This document shows, piece by piece, positions 1 to 8,064 of a stretch of DNA of 25,857 nucleotides. Every line of letters starts with the position of its first letter. Position 1 is the first letter of the stretch. Location: the NCBI GenBank assembly GCA_023459335.1, contig JAEWUO010000032.1, positions 1-25,857 of the forward strand. Direction: 5' to 3'. This stretch comes from Bacillota bacterium. GTDB lineage: Bacteria; Bacillota; Clostridia; Christensenellales; CAG-138. The translations under genes were made by a program, and so were the position numbers. The notes under the pieces are model-generated. The model ran no database searches, had not been told where the DNA came from, and saw only the letters and a program-made list of their open reading frames with translations.

Positions 1-892
1 CGATGACTCTTCCCGTTCCAAGAACGACTCGGGCCCGAACCGCGTTCTGCGCGGAAAGCAGGGATTTCCCGACGCTTTTCAGACTCTCCGCCGCTGGTCC
101 GAGACCTGCGGTCAATTTAAACGTGTCCTGCGGCGTTTTGTTTTTTTCGCAGGCCGTCAGGATTTCCCGCAGCATCTCTGCCGGCTTTTTTCCGTTTTGT
201 TCGTCCGCGTTCAGAATCAGCGTGATCTGGTTCTTCGTTTGATCGACCAGCGGGACGATTTCGTGAAAAAACGGCGCGAACGTATTTTTTGCTTGTTCGG
301 CCGACGCAACGCAGGCGTTCAGAGCGGTTTCATGGTCGGCGCCCGCATCCAGTTTCAGAATCGCCGCGTAATAGCCGCCGTCCGCAAAATGCGTAGCGTA
401 CTGCTGATTCAGCTGATCGACGTCAATCTTCTTTTCCTCTCCGGAAAGGATTCTAAGCATCGTCTGCTGAAGGATTTTGCTGTCGCTGATTTCGATTTTC
501 GACCGGATCGCTTTTTTCTTGTCGATCTTGTCTTTCACCTTGACAAGGATATCCAAAAGCTCGTCCTTGTCCAGCGGTTTTAACAGATAGCCGAACACAT
601 CGTACGCGATCGCGCTGCGTGCGTACTCAAAATCGCTGAACCCGCTGATGATGACGAATTCCGCGTCGAGATTCTGCTCCCGCGCGTTTTTGATCAGGCT
701 GATGCCGTCCATACCGGGCATACGGATATCCGTGATAACCAGATCGGGCTGATTGCTCTGAATCATCTGCAAAGCAGCCGATCCGCTGTCCGCTTCGGCG
801 ACGATTTGGAAGTCGGTCTCTTCCCAGGCAATGATCTTGCGAATCAATTTACAGATCCAGATTTCGTCGTCCACGATGATTACTTTATACAT
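1..892 (-). CDS. Response regulator, YesN/AraC type (partial, 3' end beyond window)
   Basis: The reading frame is open from the ATG at 892 to the left edge, giving about 297 residues without a stop. Residues 1-120 are a receiver domain: an acidic pair at D8/D9, the phospho-acceptor D55 in ITDIRMPG, a conserved Ser in the VIISGFSDF stretch and the Lys of LLKPLD. The segment after it, ending in a YesN-like stretch (LLSAQNAVRARVVLG), matches the linker of YesN-type regulators. The AraC helix-turn-helix expected at the C terminus would lie outside the window, so it is inferred. GGAGG sits just upstream of the ATG. The gene follows the araA terminator and has its own candidate promoter, so it is probably a separate unit. 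Its kinase partner is not visible. It is a different protein from the regulator at 10514-12130. Confidence 0.88.
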   Translation of the reverse strand, partial: MYKVIIVDDEIWICKLIRKIIAWEETDFQIVAEADSGSAALQMIQSNQPDLVITDIRMPGMDGISLIKNAREQNLDAEFVIISGFSDFEYARSAIAYDVFGYLLKPLDKDELLDILVKVKDKIDKKKAIRSKIEISDSKILQQTMLRILSGEEKKIDVDQLNQQYATHFADGGYYAAILKLDAGADHETALNACVASAEQAKNTFAPFFHEIVPLVDQTKNQITLILNADEQNGKKPAEMLREILTACEKNKTPQDTFKLTAGLGPAAESLKSVGKSLLSAQNAVRARVVLGTGRVI

Positions 893-1348
893 GTTATCCT
901 CCGCGCGATGCAATGCGCCTGCGATGGCTTTCGATCAACGTACGATGTTCTGCTGTAATAGTCAACCGGTTGCGATAGAATCAACACGCCGCCCTATTCT
1001 GCCGTAGAGTGTTTCGCGGTTTTTCCGATGATGCTTTTCAAAACTGGGCGTGTATGGTCCTGATTTCCGTCGGGTTCTTTGTTTGATGCGTTTGTATGTT
1101 CCCGGGATGTAAGTCCCATTCGATGAGTCAGTGCGGTTCCGAAACTGTTCCGTTGGAATTCTGTTTGGGTATCGGTGCGAAAAAAATGCCGGGTTGGCTG
1201 AGAACGATCAGAATTAGCGTAACACAATTCCACGCAATCTCGCAAGCATCATCACACCGGCAATCGAATTTTATGAAATATGGAATCTCACAAGCGGCCG
1301 ATGATTCTTCGGTTAGAAAGCGGCGCCGTGGTCTCTTCTATGCTGGTT
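893..1348. other. Gene-free stretch between the araA terminator and the response regulator
   Basis: About 450 bp without a convincing gene. Two short open frames exist on opposite strands (994-1245 and 1096-1350). Neither has a recognisable domain, and each overlaps the other. The stretch probably holds the promoter and leader of the response regulator at its left end. A hammerhead-ribozyme-like string at 1121-1145 was examined and dismissed. No other structure was recognised. Confidence 0.5.
937..965 (-). promoter_or_regulatory. Candidate sigma-A promoter for the left-edge response regulator
   Basis: On the minus strand, TTGACT (960-965) and TACGTT (937-942) are separated by 17 nt, and the start codon follows 45 nt downstream. 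The -35 is good and the -10 is weak, so this is a moderate candidate. Confidence 0.4.
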
Positions 1349-1386
1349 AAAAAACAACAGCCCGCGGTCAGCGGGCTGTTTTGTTC
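1349..1386 (-). terminator. Rho-independent terminator of the transporter-araA operon
   Basis: A perfect 10-bp stem (1356-1365 with 1371-1380) has a 5-nt loop and is followed on the minus strand by TTGTTTTTT. It lies about 75 nt past the araA stop. A shorter T run on the other side could give weak termination on the plus strand too. Confidence 0.88.
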
Positions 1387-1456
1387 TGCCATGATTCTTT
1401 TATGAACTAGAATCGATCCCGCCATTCGCGGCGCTGCGCAATGCCGAGGCGTCCGC

Positions 1457-2890
1457 TCAGGCATTGCATTCCGTCTGAAAGCGTGTCAGTTCCGTCGCGT
1501 CGTCGATCACGATCAGTTCGGTGCGCGTGAGCTTCGCAAACAGCCGGATGTCCTCGATTGTCAGCGTCGTGCTCACCACCGTGTGGTGTCCGCCGCCGAC
1601 ATAGAGCCACGCCGCTGCGCCGGTCTTGAAGTCCGGCTTCAGCTTCCACATGAGGCGCGCGACCGGCAGGTTCGGCATGGGTTTCGGCTGCGCCACGAGT
1701 TCGATCTGCGCCGCGATCAGGCGGAACCGGTCGCCCATATCCGTCATGCACACGGCGATTCCGCCGCCCTGTACGCCGTCGAACACCAGCCGGGCCGGCG
1801 CTTCCTTGCCGCCGATCCCCAGCGGGTGCACTTCCACGCGCGGTTTTGACGCGGCAAACGCGGGAGAAACCTCCAGCATGTGCGCGCCGAGTACCAGTTC
1901 GTCCACAAAGTCGTAGGTATAATCCTCCATGAATCCCGTCGCGCCGCTGCGTCCTTCCGCCATTTTGCAGAGTACGGCGCCGAGCGCCGCCGTTTTATAA
2001 TCGCCTTCGGCGCCGAATCCATAGCCCTTTTCCATCATACGCTGCGTGGCGAGGCCCGGCAGCTGCCTGAGCCCGTGCAGATCCTGGAACGTATCCGTAT
2101 ATGCGCCGAATCCGCCTTCCTGTAAAAACCGCTCCAGCGCGATTTCATAGCGCGCCTGCTCGCGCACCGCGTCCGGCGTATCCGCATCCATCTGGTAAAC
2201 CGCGCGGTATTCCGCGGTCTTGTCGTCGATCTCGCGTTCCGTCACCTGGTCGATCCGCTCCGCGAGGTCGCCTATGCCGTAATAGTTGACTTCCCAGCCG
2301 TAGCGGATCTGGCTTTCCACGCGGTCGCCGTCCGTCACGGCCACCTCGCGCATATTGCTGCCGAACATTGCAAGTTTAAGCTTCTTTGAAAACGCGATTG
2401 CTTTTGCGATCTGCGCAAACGTGCGAATCTGCTTGATCACCGCAGGGTCCTGATAATACCCGACCGCCACGTCGTGCGGAATGCCGAGCCGGGAGAGGAT
2501 GAATCCGTACTCGCGGTCGCCGTGCGCGCTCTGGTTGAGGTTCATAAAATCCATGTCGATCGTATCGTAGGGCAGACGTTCATTCGCCTGCGTATGCAGG
2601 TGCAGAAGCGGCTTGCTGAGCTGCTGCAGGCCTTTGATCCACATCTTCGCGGGGGAAAACGTATGCATCCAGGTGATGACGCCGACGCAGGAGTCGTCCA
2701 TCGACGCCTCGCGGCATACGCGGATGATTTCCTCCGAATTGCGCACCGTCGGCTTCCATTCGACGCCGACCGTCTCGCTTAGATTCCGATTGAGAAATGC
2801 TGCGATTTCCTTGCTGTCCCTGGCGACCAGCTCCAAAGTTGTTTCGCCGTACAGATCTTGACTGCCCGTAATAAAATACAGTTTATCCAT
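1457..2890 (-). CDS. araA: L-arabinose isomerase
   Basis: A 477-residue protein that converts L-arabinose to L-ribulose in the cytoplasm, the first step of L-arabinose breakdown. The length is close to the roughly 500 residues usual for the family. The Mn-site residues expected from the E. coli enzyme (E306, E333, H350, H450) have counterparts at E295 (in GFGAEGD), E322 (in FMEDYTYDF), H337 (in GAHMLEVSP) and H435/H436 (in GGGHHTV). The N terminus MDKLYFITGSQDLYG is typical. The ATG at 2890 has an AAAGGA ribosome site. It is the last gene of the importer operon, 36 nt after the second permease, and is followed by a clear terminator. It is separated from araD and the kinase, which are on the other side of the divergent control region. 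Confidence 0.97.
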   Translation of the reverse strand: MDKLYFITGSQDLYGETTLELVARDSKEIAAFLNRNLSETVGVEWKPTVRNSEEIIRVCREASMDDSCVGVITWMHTFSPAKMWIKGLQQLSKPLLHLHTQANERLPYDTIDMDFMNLNQSAHGDREYGFILSRLGIPHDVAVGYYQDPAVIKQIRTFAQIAKAIAFSKKLKLAMFGSNMREVAVTDGDRVESQIRYGWEVNYYGIGDLAERIDQVTEREIDDKTAEYRAVYQMDADTPDAVREQARYEIALERFLQEGGFGAYTDTFQDLHGLRQLPGLATQRMMEKGYGFGAEGDYKTAALGAVLCKMAEGRSGATGFMEDYTYDFVDELVLGAHMLEVSPAFAASKPRVEVHPLGIGGKEAPARLVFDGVQGGGIAVCMTDMGDRFRLIAAQIELVAQPKPMPNLPVARLMWKLKPDFKTGAAAWLYVGGGHHTVVSTTLTIEDIRLFAKLTRTELIVIDDATELTRFQTECNA

Positions 2891-2926
2891 GCCGTATTCC
2901 TTTCGAAAAATTTTATCCGTTAAAAA

Positions 2927-4036
2927 TCAAAACTCATTGTTTCTGCTGTTCATTAGTTTCAGCCGTTTGGAAAGCCTGAATTTGAACTCTCCTTTTTCAC
3001 GGATAGATAGGATCACGCTCTGCAGTAAAATGAAGAAGCAAAGCATCAATCCGGTCGTGATACTCTGCCAGTACGGCTCCCGCAGCCCCGACGCGATGAC
3101 GATATTGCTGATCGTCTTGAGGGATAACACGCCGAACAGCGTCCCGATTACATTGCCGACCCCGCCGGTCAGCAGCGTGCCGCCTATGATGGCGGAGGCG
3201 ATCGCCTGCATTTCCGCCGCCGTTGCGTTGGAGGCGTTGCCCGCGCCCGTATGCAGCAGATAAACGTAACCGCCGATTCCCGAGAGCAGGCCGCAGAGCA
3301 GGTAGGAAAAAAACCGCGTGCGCTTGACGTTGATGCCGAGCATGAGCGCGCTTTGCTGGTTGCCGCCGATGGCATACAGATTCCGCCCGAACCGCGTCCA
3401 TTTCAGCACCACCAGAATCGCCAGAACCACCGACAGCGCGACGATCACGCCCGGCTCGATTTTTGCCGGAATGAAGTTGCCGGCTTTTCCGTAAGAACCG
3501 ATGCTGGTCAGCACGATGCGGAACTGCTTCAACGCGAGAAATCCTTCGTTTACCGCCGTGCGCGGCGCATCGCTGACGATCGTCGTCATGCCTTTGGCAA
3601 AGAACATGCCGGCGAGCGAAACGATAAACGGCTGAATTTCCAGATAGGAAATCAAAAATCCCTGCGCCAACCCAAAAGCCAGTCCGATCCCGACCGCAAC
3701 CGCCGCCGAACCGATCACGCTGCCGCCTTTGTCGTCCAGATAGAGTACGCAGACCATGGTTACGAACGCCGTGATGCCGCCGACCGAGATATCGATTCCG
3801 CCAGCGATCATAACGATCGTGAGTCCGCAGGACAGTATGATCAGAAACGCGTTATTGTTAAAAATATCCAGAAACTGCTGCGGATTTAAAAATCCGCCGC
3901 CCCAGACCAGCATGGCAAGCGCGTACATGCCGATGAAAATGCAGATCGTGATGGTTAAGAGCAGATTGGTGTTGGAGATCGGCTCCCTGCGCATTTGCCC
4001 CGATGCTGCGGCAGATAAACCCGTTTTATTTGCCAT
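2927..4036 (-). CDS. yjfF: Sugar ABC transporter permease, YjfF-like
   Basis: A 369-residue polytopic membrane protein of the BPD_transp_2 (RbsC/YjfF) family. It would form half of the membrane channel of a CUT2-type sugar importer. Visible family marks are the segment GGIDISVGGITAF after the second or third membrane helix, the loop region around GGNQQSALMLGINVKRT, which lies where the ATPase contacts the permease, and GGTLLTGGVGNVIGTLFG near the end. About nine or ten hydrophobic segments are present. The start codon is one base past the stop of the preceding permease gene, so the two are surely co-translated. Gene order (binding protein, ATPase, permease, permease) matches E. coli ytfQ-ytfR-ytfT-yjfF. 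Given araA next door, L-arabinose (perhaps its furanose form) is the likely substrate, which is inferred rather than shown. Confidence 0.93.
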   Translation of the reverse strand: MANKTGLSAAASGQMRREPISNTNLLLTITICIFIGMYALAMLVWGGGFLNPQQFLDIFNNNAFLIILSCGLTIVMIAGGIDISVGGITAFVTMVCVLYLDDKGGSVIGSAAVAVGIGLAFGLAQGFLISYLEIQPFIVSLAGMFFAKGMTTIVSDAPRTAVNEGFLALKQFRIVLTSIGSYGKAGNFIPAKIEPGVIVALSVVLAILVVLKWTRFGRNLYAIGGNQQSALMLGINVKRTRFFSYLLCGLLSGIGGYVYLLHTGAGNASNATAAEMQAIASAIIGGTLLTGGVGNVIGTLFGVLSLKTISNIVIASGLREPYWQSITTGLMLCFFILLQSVILSIREKGEFKFRLSKRLKLMNSRNNEF

Positions 4037-4037
4037 A

Positions 4038-5099
4038 TTACTGTATCTCCGTTACTTTCATCGGTTTTCTGACGAGCCAGTCGCGCAGCCGAAGCGCGTA
4101 TTGCTTGACGATCGGCGAACCGAGCACCACGATCGCGATGATGACGATCGCTTTGTACGCCTTGACCGCCGTGGAGGAGACCTTCATCGCATAGAGCGTG
4201 ATCGTAAGCGCCTGGATGATGTATGCGCCGATCACGGAGCCGGTCAGACTGAATTTGCCGCCGCTGAGCGAATTGCCCCCGATCGCAACCGCGAGGATCG
4301 CGTCCATTTCGATGTCAAGCAGCAGGGTTTCATGGTTGATCAGCCCCATTCTGCTCACGCCGATGGCCCCCGCGAGCGAAGCGCATACGCCCAATATCAT
4401 AAAGGACAGAATTTTCATGCCAACGGTGTTGATCCCGTTTAACCGCGCGGATTTTTCATTGATCCCGACCGTCTGCGTGTACAGGCCGAGGTTAGTCAGC
4501 CGCAGAACCAGCGAAATCAGCACCCCGAACAGGATGACGATCAAAATCGGCGACGGAATCGGAACCCCCGGAATGAAGCTGCCGATATACCCTAAAAGCG
4601 GGCTCTCGACCGTCGGGGTCGCGCCGCCGTTGATCCAGTACGCGATCGGACGTCCGGCGGTAAAGAGGATCAGCGTCGCGATCATCGGCTGAATTTTAAA
4701 GATGGCGACCAGCGTTCCGTTGAACGCGCCGAACAGGATCGCGACGACGCAGCACGCCAGAAACGCTGCGAGGATCACAAACCACGTGATCGGGTGCTCG
4801 CGCAGCACGCGCACGAACACGCTACCCGCGATCGCCGCCGCCGCGCCGACGCTGATGTCCTGCCCTTTGGACGACGCCGTGACCAGCGTCATGCCGATCG
4901 ACAGGATCGCCAATTCGGACGCGCCGTTGAGGATGCTGACGATATTTCCCGAAAGCACCGAATTCCCCGCGTTGTTGACCGTGATCGACAGCGTGAAAAA
5001 CCCCGGATCGCGGATCAGATTGAACGCGACGATCAAAAGAAGCGCAAACAGCGGAACGCCCAGCTGCGATTTTGTAATTTTAATGATCAATTTAGACAT
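4038..5099 (-). CDS. ytfT: Sugar ABC transporter permease, YtfT-like
   Basis: A 353-residue permease of the RbsC/YtfT family and partner of the downstream YjfF-like permease. Family features are SSKGQDISVGAAAAIAGS, a channel helix around FKIQPMIATLILFTAGRPIAYW, the coupling-loop region TVGINEKSARLNGIN, and the segment AVAIGGNSLSGGKFSLTGS. The frame is open from 5120, but the ATG at 5099 (MSKLIIKI) is preceded by GGGGGAG at a good distance and is preferred. With this start the gene overlaps the ATPase stop by 8 nt, as is usual in such operons. Two unlike permease subunits with one ATPase gene is the YtfRT-YjfF arrangement, unlike AraGH or RbsAC, where one permease gene is used. Confidence 0.93.
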   Translation of the reverse strand: MSKLIIKITKSQLGVPLFALLLIVAFNLIRDPGFFTLSITVNNAGNSVLSGNIVSILNGASELAILSIGMTLVTASSKGQDISVGAAAAIAGSVFVRVLREHPITWFVILAAFLACCVVAILFGAFNGTLVAIFKIQPMIATLILFTAGRPIAYWINGGATPTVESPLLGYIGSFIPGVPIPSPILIVILFGVLISLVLRLTNLGLYTQTVGINEKSARLNGINTVGMKILSFMILGVCASLAGAIGVSRMGLINHETLLLDIEMDAILAVAIGGNSLSGGKFSLTGSVIGAYIIQALTITLYAMKVSSTAVKAYKAIVIIAIVVLGSPIVKQYALRLRDWLVRKPMKVTEIQ

Positions 5100-6612
5100 C
5101 CTGAGCCGTCTCCCCCGCAATCGTGCGCATGATTTTTGCCTGTGTCATATCCACACCCGTCAGTTCGCCGACGATGTTGCGGTCCCGCATCACGATCAGC
5201 CTCGAGCATGTACGGAGCATCTCCTCGATTTCGGACGAGATAAACGTGACGCTGACGCCCTCCTCTGCGAGTTTGAGCACCAGCTTCTGTATTTCCACCT
5301 TGGTGCCGACGTCGATGCCGCGCGTCGGCTCGTCCAGAATGAGATACTGCGGCTTCGTGAGCAGCCAGCGCGCGAGAATCGCCTTCTGTTGATTGCCGCC
5401 GGAGAGCGACTTGATCGGCGTGTCCGAGGATGCCGTCTTGATCCCTAAAAGCTTAATGTATTCATCCGCGAACGCCTCCGCTTCCGCTGCGGAAAATGGC
5501 CGGAAAAACCCTTTCATCACCTGCAGCGCAAGGATGATGTTATCCCGCACGGACAACTCCTCGACAATCCCGTCCTGTTTCCGGTCTTCTGGCAGATATC
5601 CGATGCCCTGCTTCATGGCGTCCTTGGGCCTTCTTATTTTCACGGTTTTTCCGTTCACTTTTTCCTTGCCGCCGGTGATCTTGTCGGCGCCGAAAATCGC
5701 GCGGACACTCTCGCTCCGGCCGGAGCCCAATAGCCCGGTAAAACCGTTTACTTCCCCTTTATCGATATGAAAATCGAACGCTTTCGTACCCGCCGCGCTG
5801 GATAATCCGTGCGCTTCGAAAACGGGCGCGGCGTCACGGCGGGTCTGCGACGACGCGCGGCTGTGGATCGCGGAAATATCGTCGAGCTCTTTGCCCATCA
5901 TCTTGGAGATGAGCTTGACGCGCGGCAGATCCTTGACTTCATATTCGCCGACCAGCTCGCCGTTTCTTAAGACGGTGATCCTGTCGCAAACTTCATAAAC
6001 CTGCTCCAGAAAGTGCGTGATAAAGATGATGCCGACCCCGCGGGATTTCAGCTCCCGCATCAGCGAAAACAGCTTGGCTACCTCGCGTTCGTCCAGCGAG
6101 GAGGTCGGTTCGTCCAAAATAAGAACCTTGCAGTCCATATCGACGGCGCGCGCGATGGCAACCATCTGCTGAACCGCCAGCGAACAGGTGCCAAGCTGCT
6201 GAGTCGCCCGCGCCGGAATATTCAGTTTTTCGAGTAATTCGGAGGCCTTTTTTTTCATCGCGCGCCAGTGAACGGTGCGGTAATTGCCCCTTCCGATGGA
6301 TAAATTCTCCGCGACGGAAAGATTCGGGCAGAGGGTAATCTCCTGATACACCGTGCTGATGCCCAAATTCTGCGCGTCCTGCGGAGATTTTATCGCGGCC
6401 TCCCTGCTGCCGCCGGCTAAATAAATCTGTCCGGAGTCTTTGGCGTACACGCCGGTCAGCACTTTGACCAGCGTCGATTTGCCGGCGCCGTTTTCGCCCA
6501 TCAGCGCGTGGATTTCGCCTTGTCTGAGCGTGAAGTCAACGTTATGCAAAGCGCGCACGCCGGGAAACGCTTTGCAGATGCTGCGCATGGATAACGCGGT
6601 CTCGTCTTGCAT
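5092..6612 (-). CDS. ytfR: Sugar ABC transporter ATP-binding protein, YtfR/RbsA-like (double ATPase)
   Basis: A 506-residue protein with two fused ATPase domains, as expected for CUT2 sugar importers. The first domain has the Walker A motif GENGAGKST (39-47), a degenerate signature around LAVQQ (145-149), Walker B ILDEPT (165-170) and the switch His at H200. The second has a degenerate P-loop GLLGSGRSE (about 293-301) that lacks the Lys, a good signature LSGGNQQ (403-409) and Walker B ILDEPT (425-430). One intact and one degenerate P-loop is typical of RbsA, MglA and XylG proteins and is not a sign of damage. It powers import through the two permeases encoded just downstream. It lies 130 bp after the binding-protein gene, with a strong hairpin in the gap. 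Confidence 0.95.
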   Translation of the reverse strand: MQDETALSMRSICKAFPGVRALHNVDFTLRQGEIHALMGENGAGKSTLVKVLTGVYAKDSGQIYLAGGSREAAIKSPQDAQNLGISTVYQEITLCPNLSVAENLSIGRGNYRTVHWRAMKKKASELLEKLNIPARATQQLGTCSLAVQQMVAIARAVDMDCKVLILDEPTSSLDEREVAKLFSLMRELKSRGVGIIFITHFLEQVYEVCDRITVLRNGELVGEYEVKDLPRVKLISKMMGKELDDISAIHSRASSQTRRDAAPVFEAHGLSSAAGTKAFDFHIDKGEVNGFTGLLGSGRSESVRAIFGADKITGGKEKVNGKTVKIRRPKDAMKQGIGYLPEDRKQDGIVEELSVRDNIILALQVMKGFFRPFSAAEAEAFADEYIKLLGIKTASSDTPIKSLSGGNQQKAILARWLLTKPQYLILDEPTRGIDVGTKVEIQKLVLKLAEEGVSVTFISSEIEEMLRTCSRLIVMRDRNIVGELTGVDMTQAKIMRTIAGETAQDV

Positions 6613-6654
6613 GGGTTACCATCCTTTGCGTTGGGAATCTTCTCGCAATATGGC

Positions 6655-6692
6655 GGTGCGAGTATACGGAGTGATTCCGTATACTCGGCACC
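6655..6692 (-). repeat. Intra-operon hairpin between binding-protein and ATPase genes
   Basis: A perfect 12-bp inverted repeat (6659-6670 with 6676-6687) has a 5-nt loop. It is extended by four more pairs (6655-6658 with 6689-6692) beyond a single-base bulge at 6688. There is no T-tract on either side, so it does not look like a simple terminator. Its place just after a solute-binding-protein gene fits a stem that protects the 3' end of that message and keeps the binding protein in excess over the membrane parts. Confidence 0.75.
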
Positions 6693-6742
6693 GGCATACC
6701 TGATTCGATCAGTTTGAGGCGAACGGATTTGCAGCCTGTTTG

Positions 6743-7774
6743 TTAATCTCCAAGGCCGTAGGTGTCGATGTCGGCCTGGGTGATCGTCGTGGCGTCAAAG
6801 CCGCGCTCTTCGTTGATGACCTTCTTCTGGGTCAGCGTTCCGCCGGCTTCCAGCGTCTTGATCATACCGTCGATTACGCTCGCCTGGAACGGGCTGCACT
6901 GGCCGTCATAGTTCCAATTGCCCGCGAGCAGCTCGCGAAGCGCCCATTTGTTGCAGTCAAAGCCCATTACGATGACGGATTTGCCGGGGCCGTGCGTAAT
7001 ACCGGCTTCGTCCAGCGCAGCGACTGCGCCCTTTGCCATACCGTCGTTCTCGGCGTAGATGACGTTGAAGGAATCGCCTGCGTTGATGACGGATTCCACG
7101 ATCTGTTTGGCGGTCGCTTCATCCCAGCTTGCAGTCTGCTGGACAACCTTGTTCATGGTGCCCGCCGTGAATTCCGCATCCAGCGCGGCCGTACGGCCGA
7201 TCTGCGCGTCGGACGTCATGACTCCCTGAATATGGATGACGTTGTAGGTGTCAAGGTTCTGCGACTTGAGCCAGTTGACGGCTGTGATGCCTTCCTGCGC
7301 CATGTCGGATACGACGGCGGCTTCATAGTTGCTCTCGTCGGTGTTGATCATGCGGTCAAACAGGAACACCTTCACGCCGGCTTCTTTCGCGTTGCCCAGA
7401 ACGGCATCCCAACCGTCGGTCGCCGCCGCGGAGATGAGCAGATAATCCACGCCGTCTGTGATGAACTGGGACGCCGCGTTCAGCTGTTCGTCATTCTTCA
7501 GGCTGTAGAAGGTCGAAACCTGGTAACCGTTGGCTTCCGAGAAGACCTTTTCCATGTCCGCGACGTTCGCCGCGCGATAGCCGGATTCGGCGGGCGGGTT
7601 GTTAACGATACCGACTTTAATCATCGCGGGTGCTTCGGGCGCCGCAGTGGCTTCCGGTGCCGCGGTGGCTGCCGGTGCTTGTGTCGCTTCCGCAGCTACC
7701 TCCGCGCTCTTAGCGCAGGCTGCGAAGCCAAACACCATAAAGGCTACGAGGAGAACAGCAATCAATTTTTTCAT
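6743..7774 (-). CDS. ytfQ: Sugar-binding lipoprotein of the ABC importer, YtfQ-like
   Basis: A 343-residue solute-binding protein of the periplasmic-binding-protein type 1 (RbsB/YtfQ) class. The frame is open to 7876, but the ATG at 7774 gives a proper lipoprotein signal: MKK, a hydrophobic core, then the lipobox FAAC with the lipid-bearing Cys at residue 20. A low-complexity linker rich in Ala, Pro, Thr and Glu (about 24-50) tethers the binding domain to the membrane. The domain begins at IKVGIVNNPPAESGYR and carries family segments such as GVDYLLISAAATDGWD, NVIHIQGVMTSDAQIGR and NVIYAENDGMAKGAVAALDEAG. It is the first gene of the importer operon and has its own promoter. It is clearly a paralogue of the sensor-linked binding protein at 8065-9072. 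The substrate is inferred from araA to be L-arabinose or a related furanose. Confidence 0.93.
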   Translation of the reverse strand: MKKLIAVLLVAFMVFGFAACAKSAEVAAEATQAPAATAAPEATAAPEAPAMIKVGIVNNPPAESGYRAANVADMEKVFSEANGYQVSTFYSLKNDEQLNAASQFITDGVDYLLISAAATDGWDAVLGNAKEAGVKVFLFDRMINTDESNYEAAVVSDMAQEGITAVNWLKSQNLDTYNVIHIQGVMTSDAQIGRTAALDAEFTAGTMNKVVQQTASWDEATAKQIVESVINAGDSFNVIYAENDGMAKGAVAALDEAGITHGPGKSVIVMGFDCNKWALRELLAGNWNYDGQCSPFQASVIDGMIKTLEAGGTLTQKKVINEERGFDATTITQADIDTYGLGD

Positions 7775-7847
7775 TTTTCCGATTTCCTTTCCAATTTTTA
7801 GATGTGAATCGCAGGCTTTGAACTGCTTGATGTGGCCCTGCGAATCT

Positions 7848-7876
7848 CTTATAGCATATGGAAATCGGAAAACCAA
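7848..7876 (-). promoter_or_regulatory. Promoter of the importer-araA operon
   Basis: On the minus strand, TTGGTT (7871-7876) lies 17 nt from TATAAG (7848-7853), and the -10 is preceded by TG at the extended position. The weak -35 with an extended -10 suits a promoter that needs an activator such as the response regulator encoded upstream. A perfect TTGACA is present further upstream but is not at a workable distance from this -10. Confidence 0.55.
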
Positions 7877-8064
7877 TCATTCGGAAAGAAGCGCAGAAGA
7901 ATGTCAACCAACCTGATTAGATAACCTACCGGCCGTCCTTTCAGCGTTTCGGCCGTGTCCGTACAACCGTAATTTTTCCAACATCGTTCGTAAAATAACT
8001 GCTGCTTAACATTTTCAGTTCCAGTATGGTTTCGCACGGCGCGGGCCTCCCGAATCCCCGCCCT

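Noticed and set aside
3..583. Plus-strand frames at the left edge
   Set aside because: They lie antisense to the response regulator, whose receiver domain reads cleanly on the minus strand.
1115..1150. String resembling a hammerhead ribozyme core (CGATGAGTC followed by CCGAAAC)
   Set aside because: The core lacks the needed T (CGATGA rather than CTGATGA), the segment between does not form stem II, and no suitable stem III and cleavage site were found.
994..1350. Two short overlapping open frames on opposite strands
   Set aside because: No known domain, no convincing ribosome site and mutual overlap; probably chance frames in a control region.
5092..6612. Degenerate second P-loop of the ATPase as a sign of inactivation
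   Set aside because: Loss of the second Walker A Lys is normal in double-ATPase proteins of the RbsA/MglA/XylG class.
6740..7801. A 353-residue plus-strand open frame
   Set aside because: It is the shadow of the binding-protein gene on the opposite strand; its sequence is Arg/Val/Gly-rich without any domain.
7849..8037. Short minus-strand frame between the two binding-protein genes
   Set aside because: No domain or ribosome site, and it overlaps the importer promoter; taken as non-coding leader.
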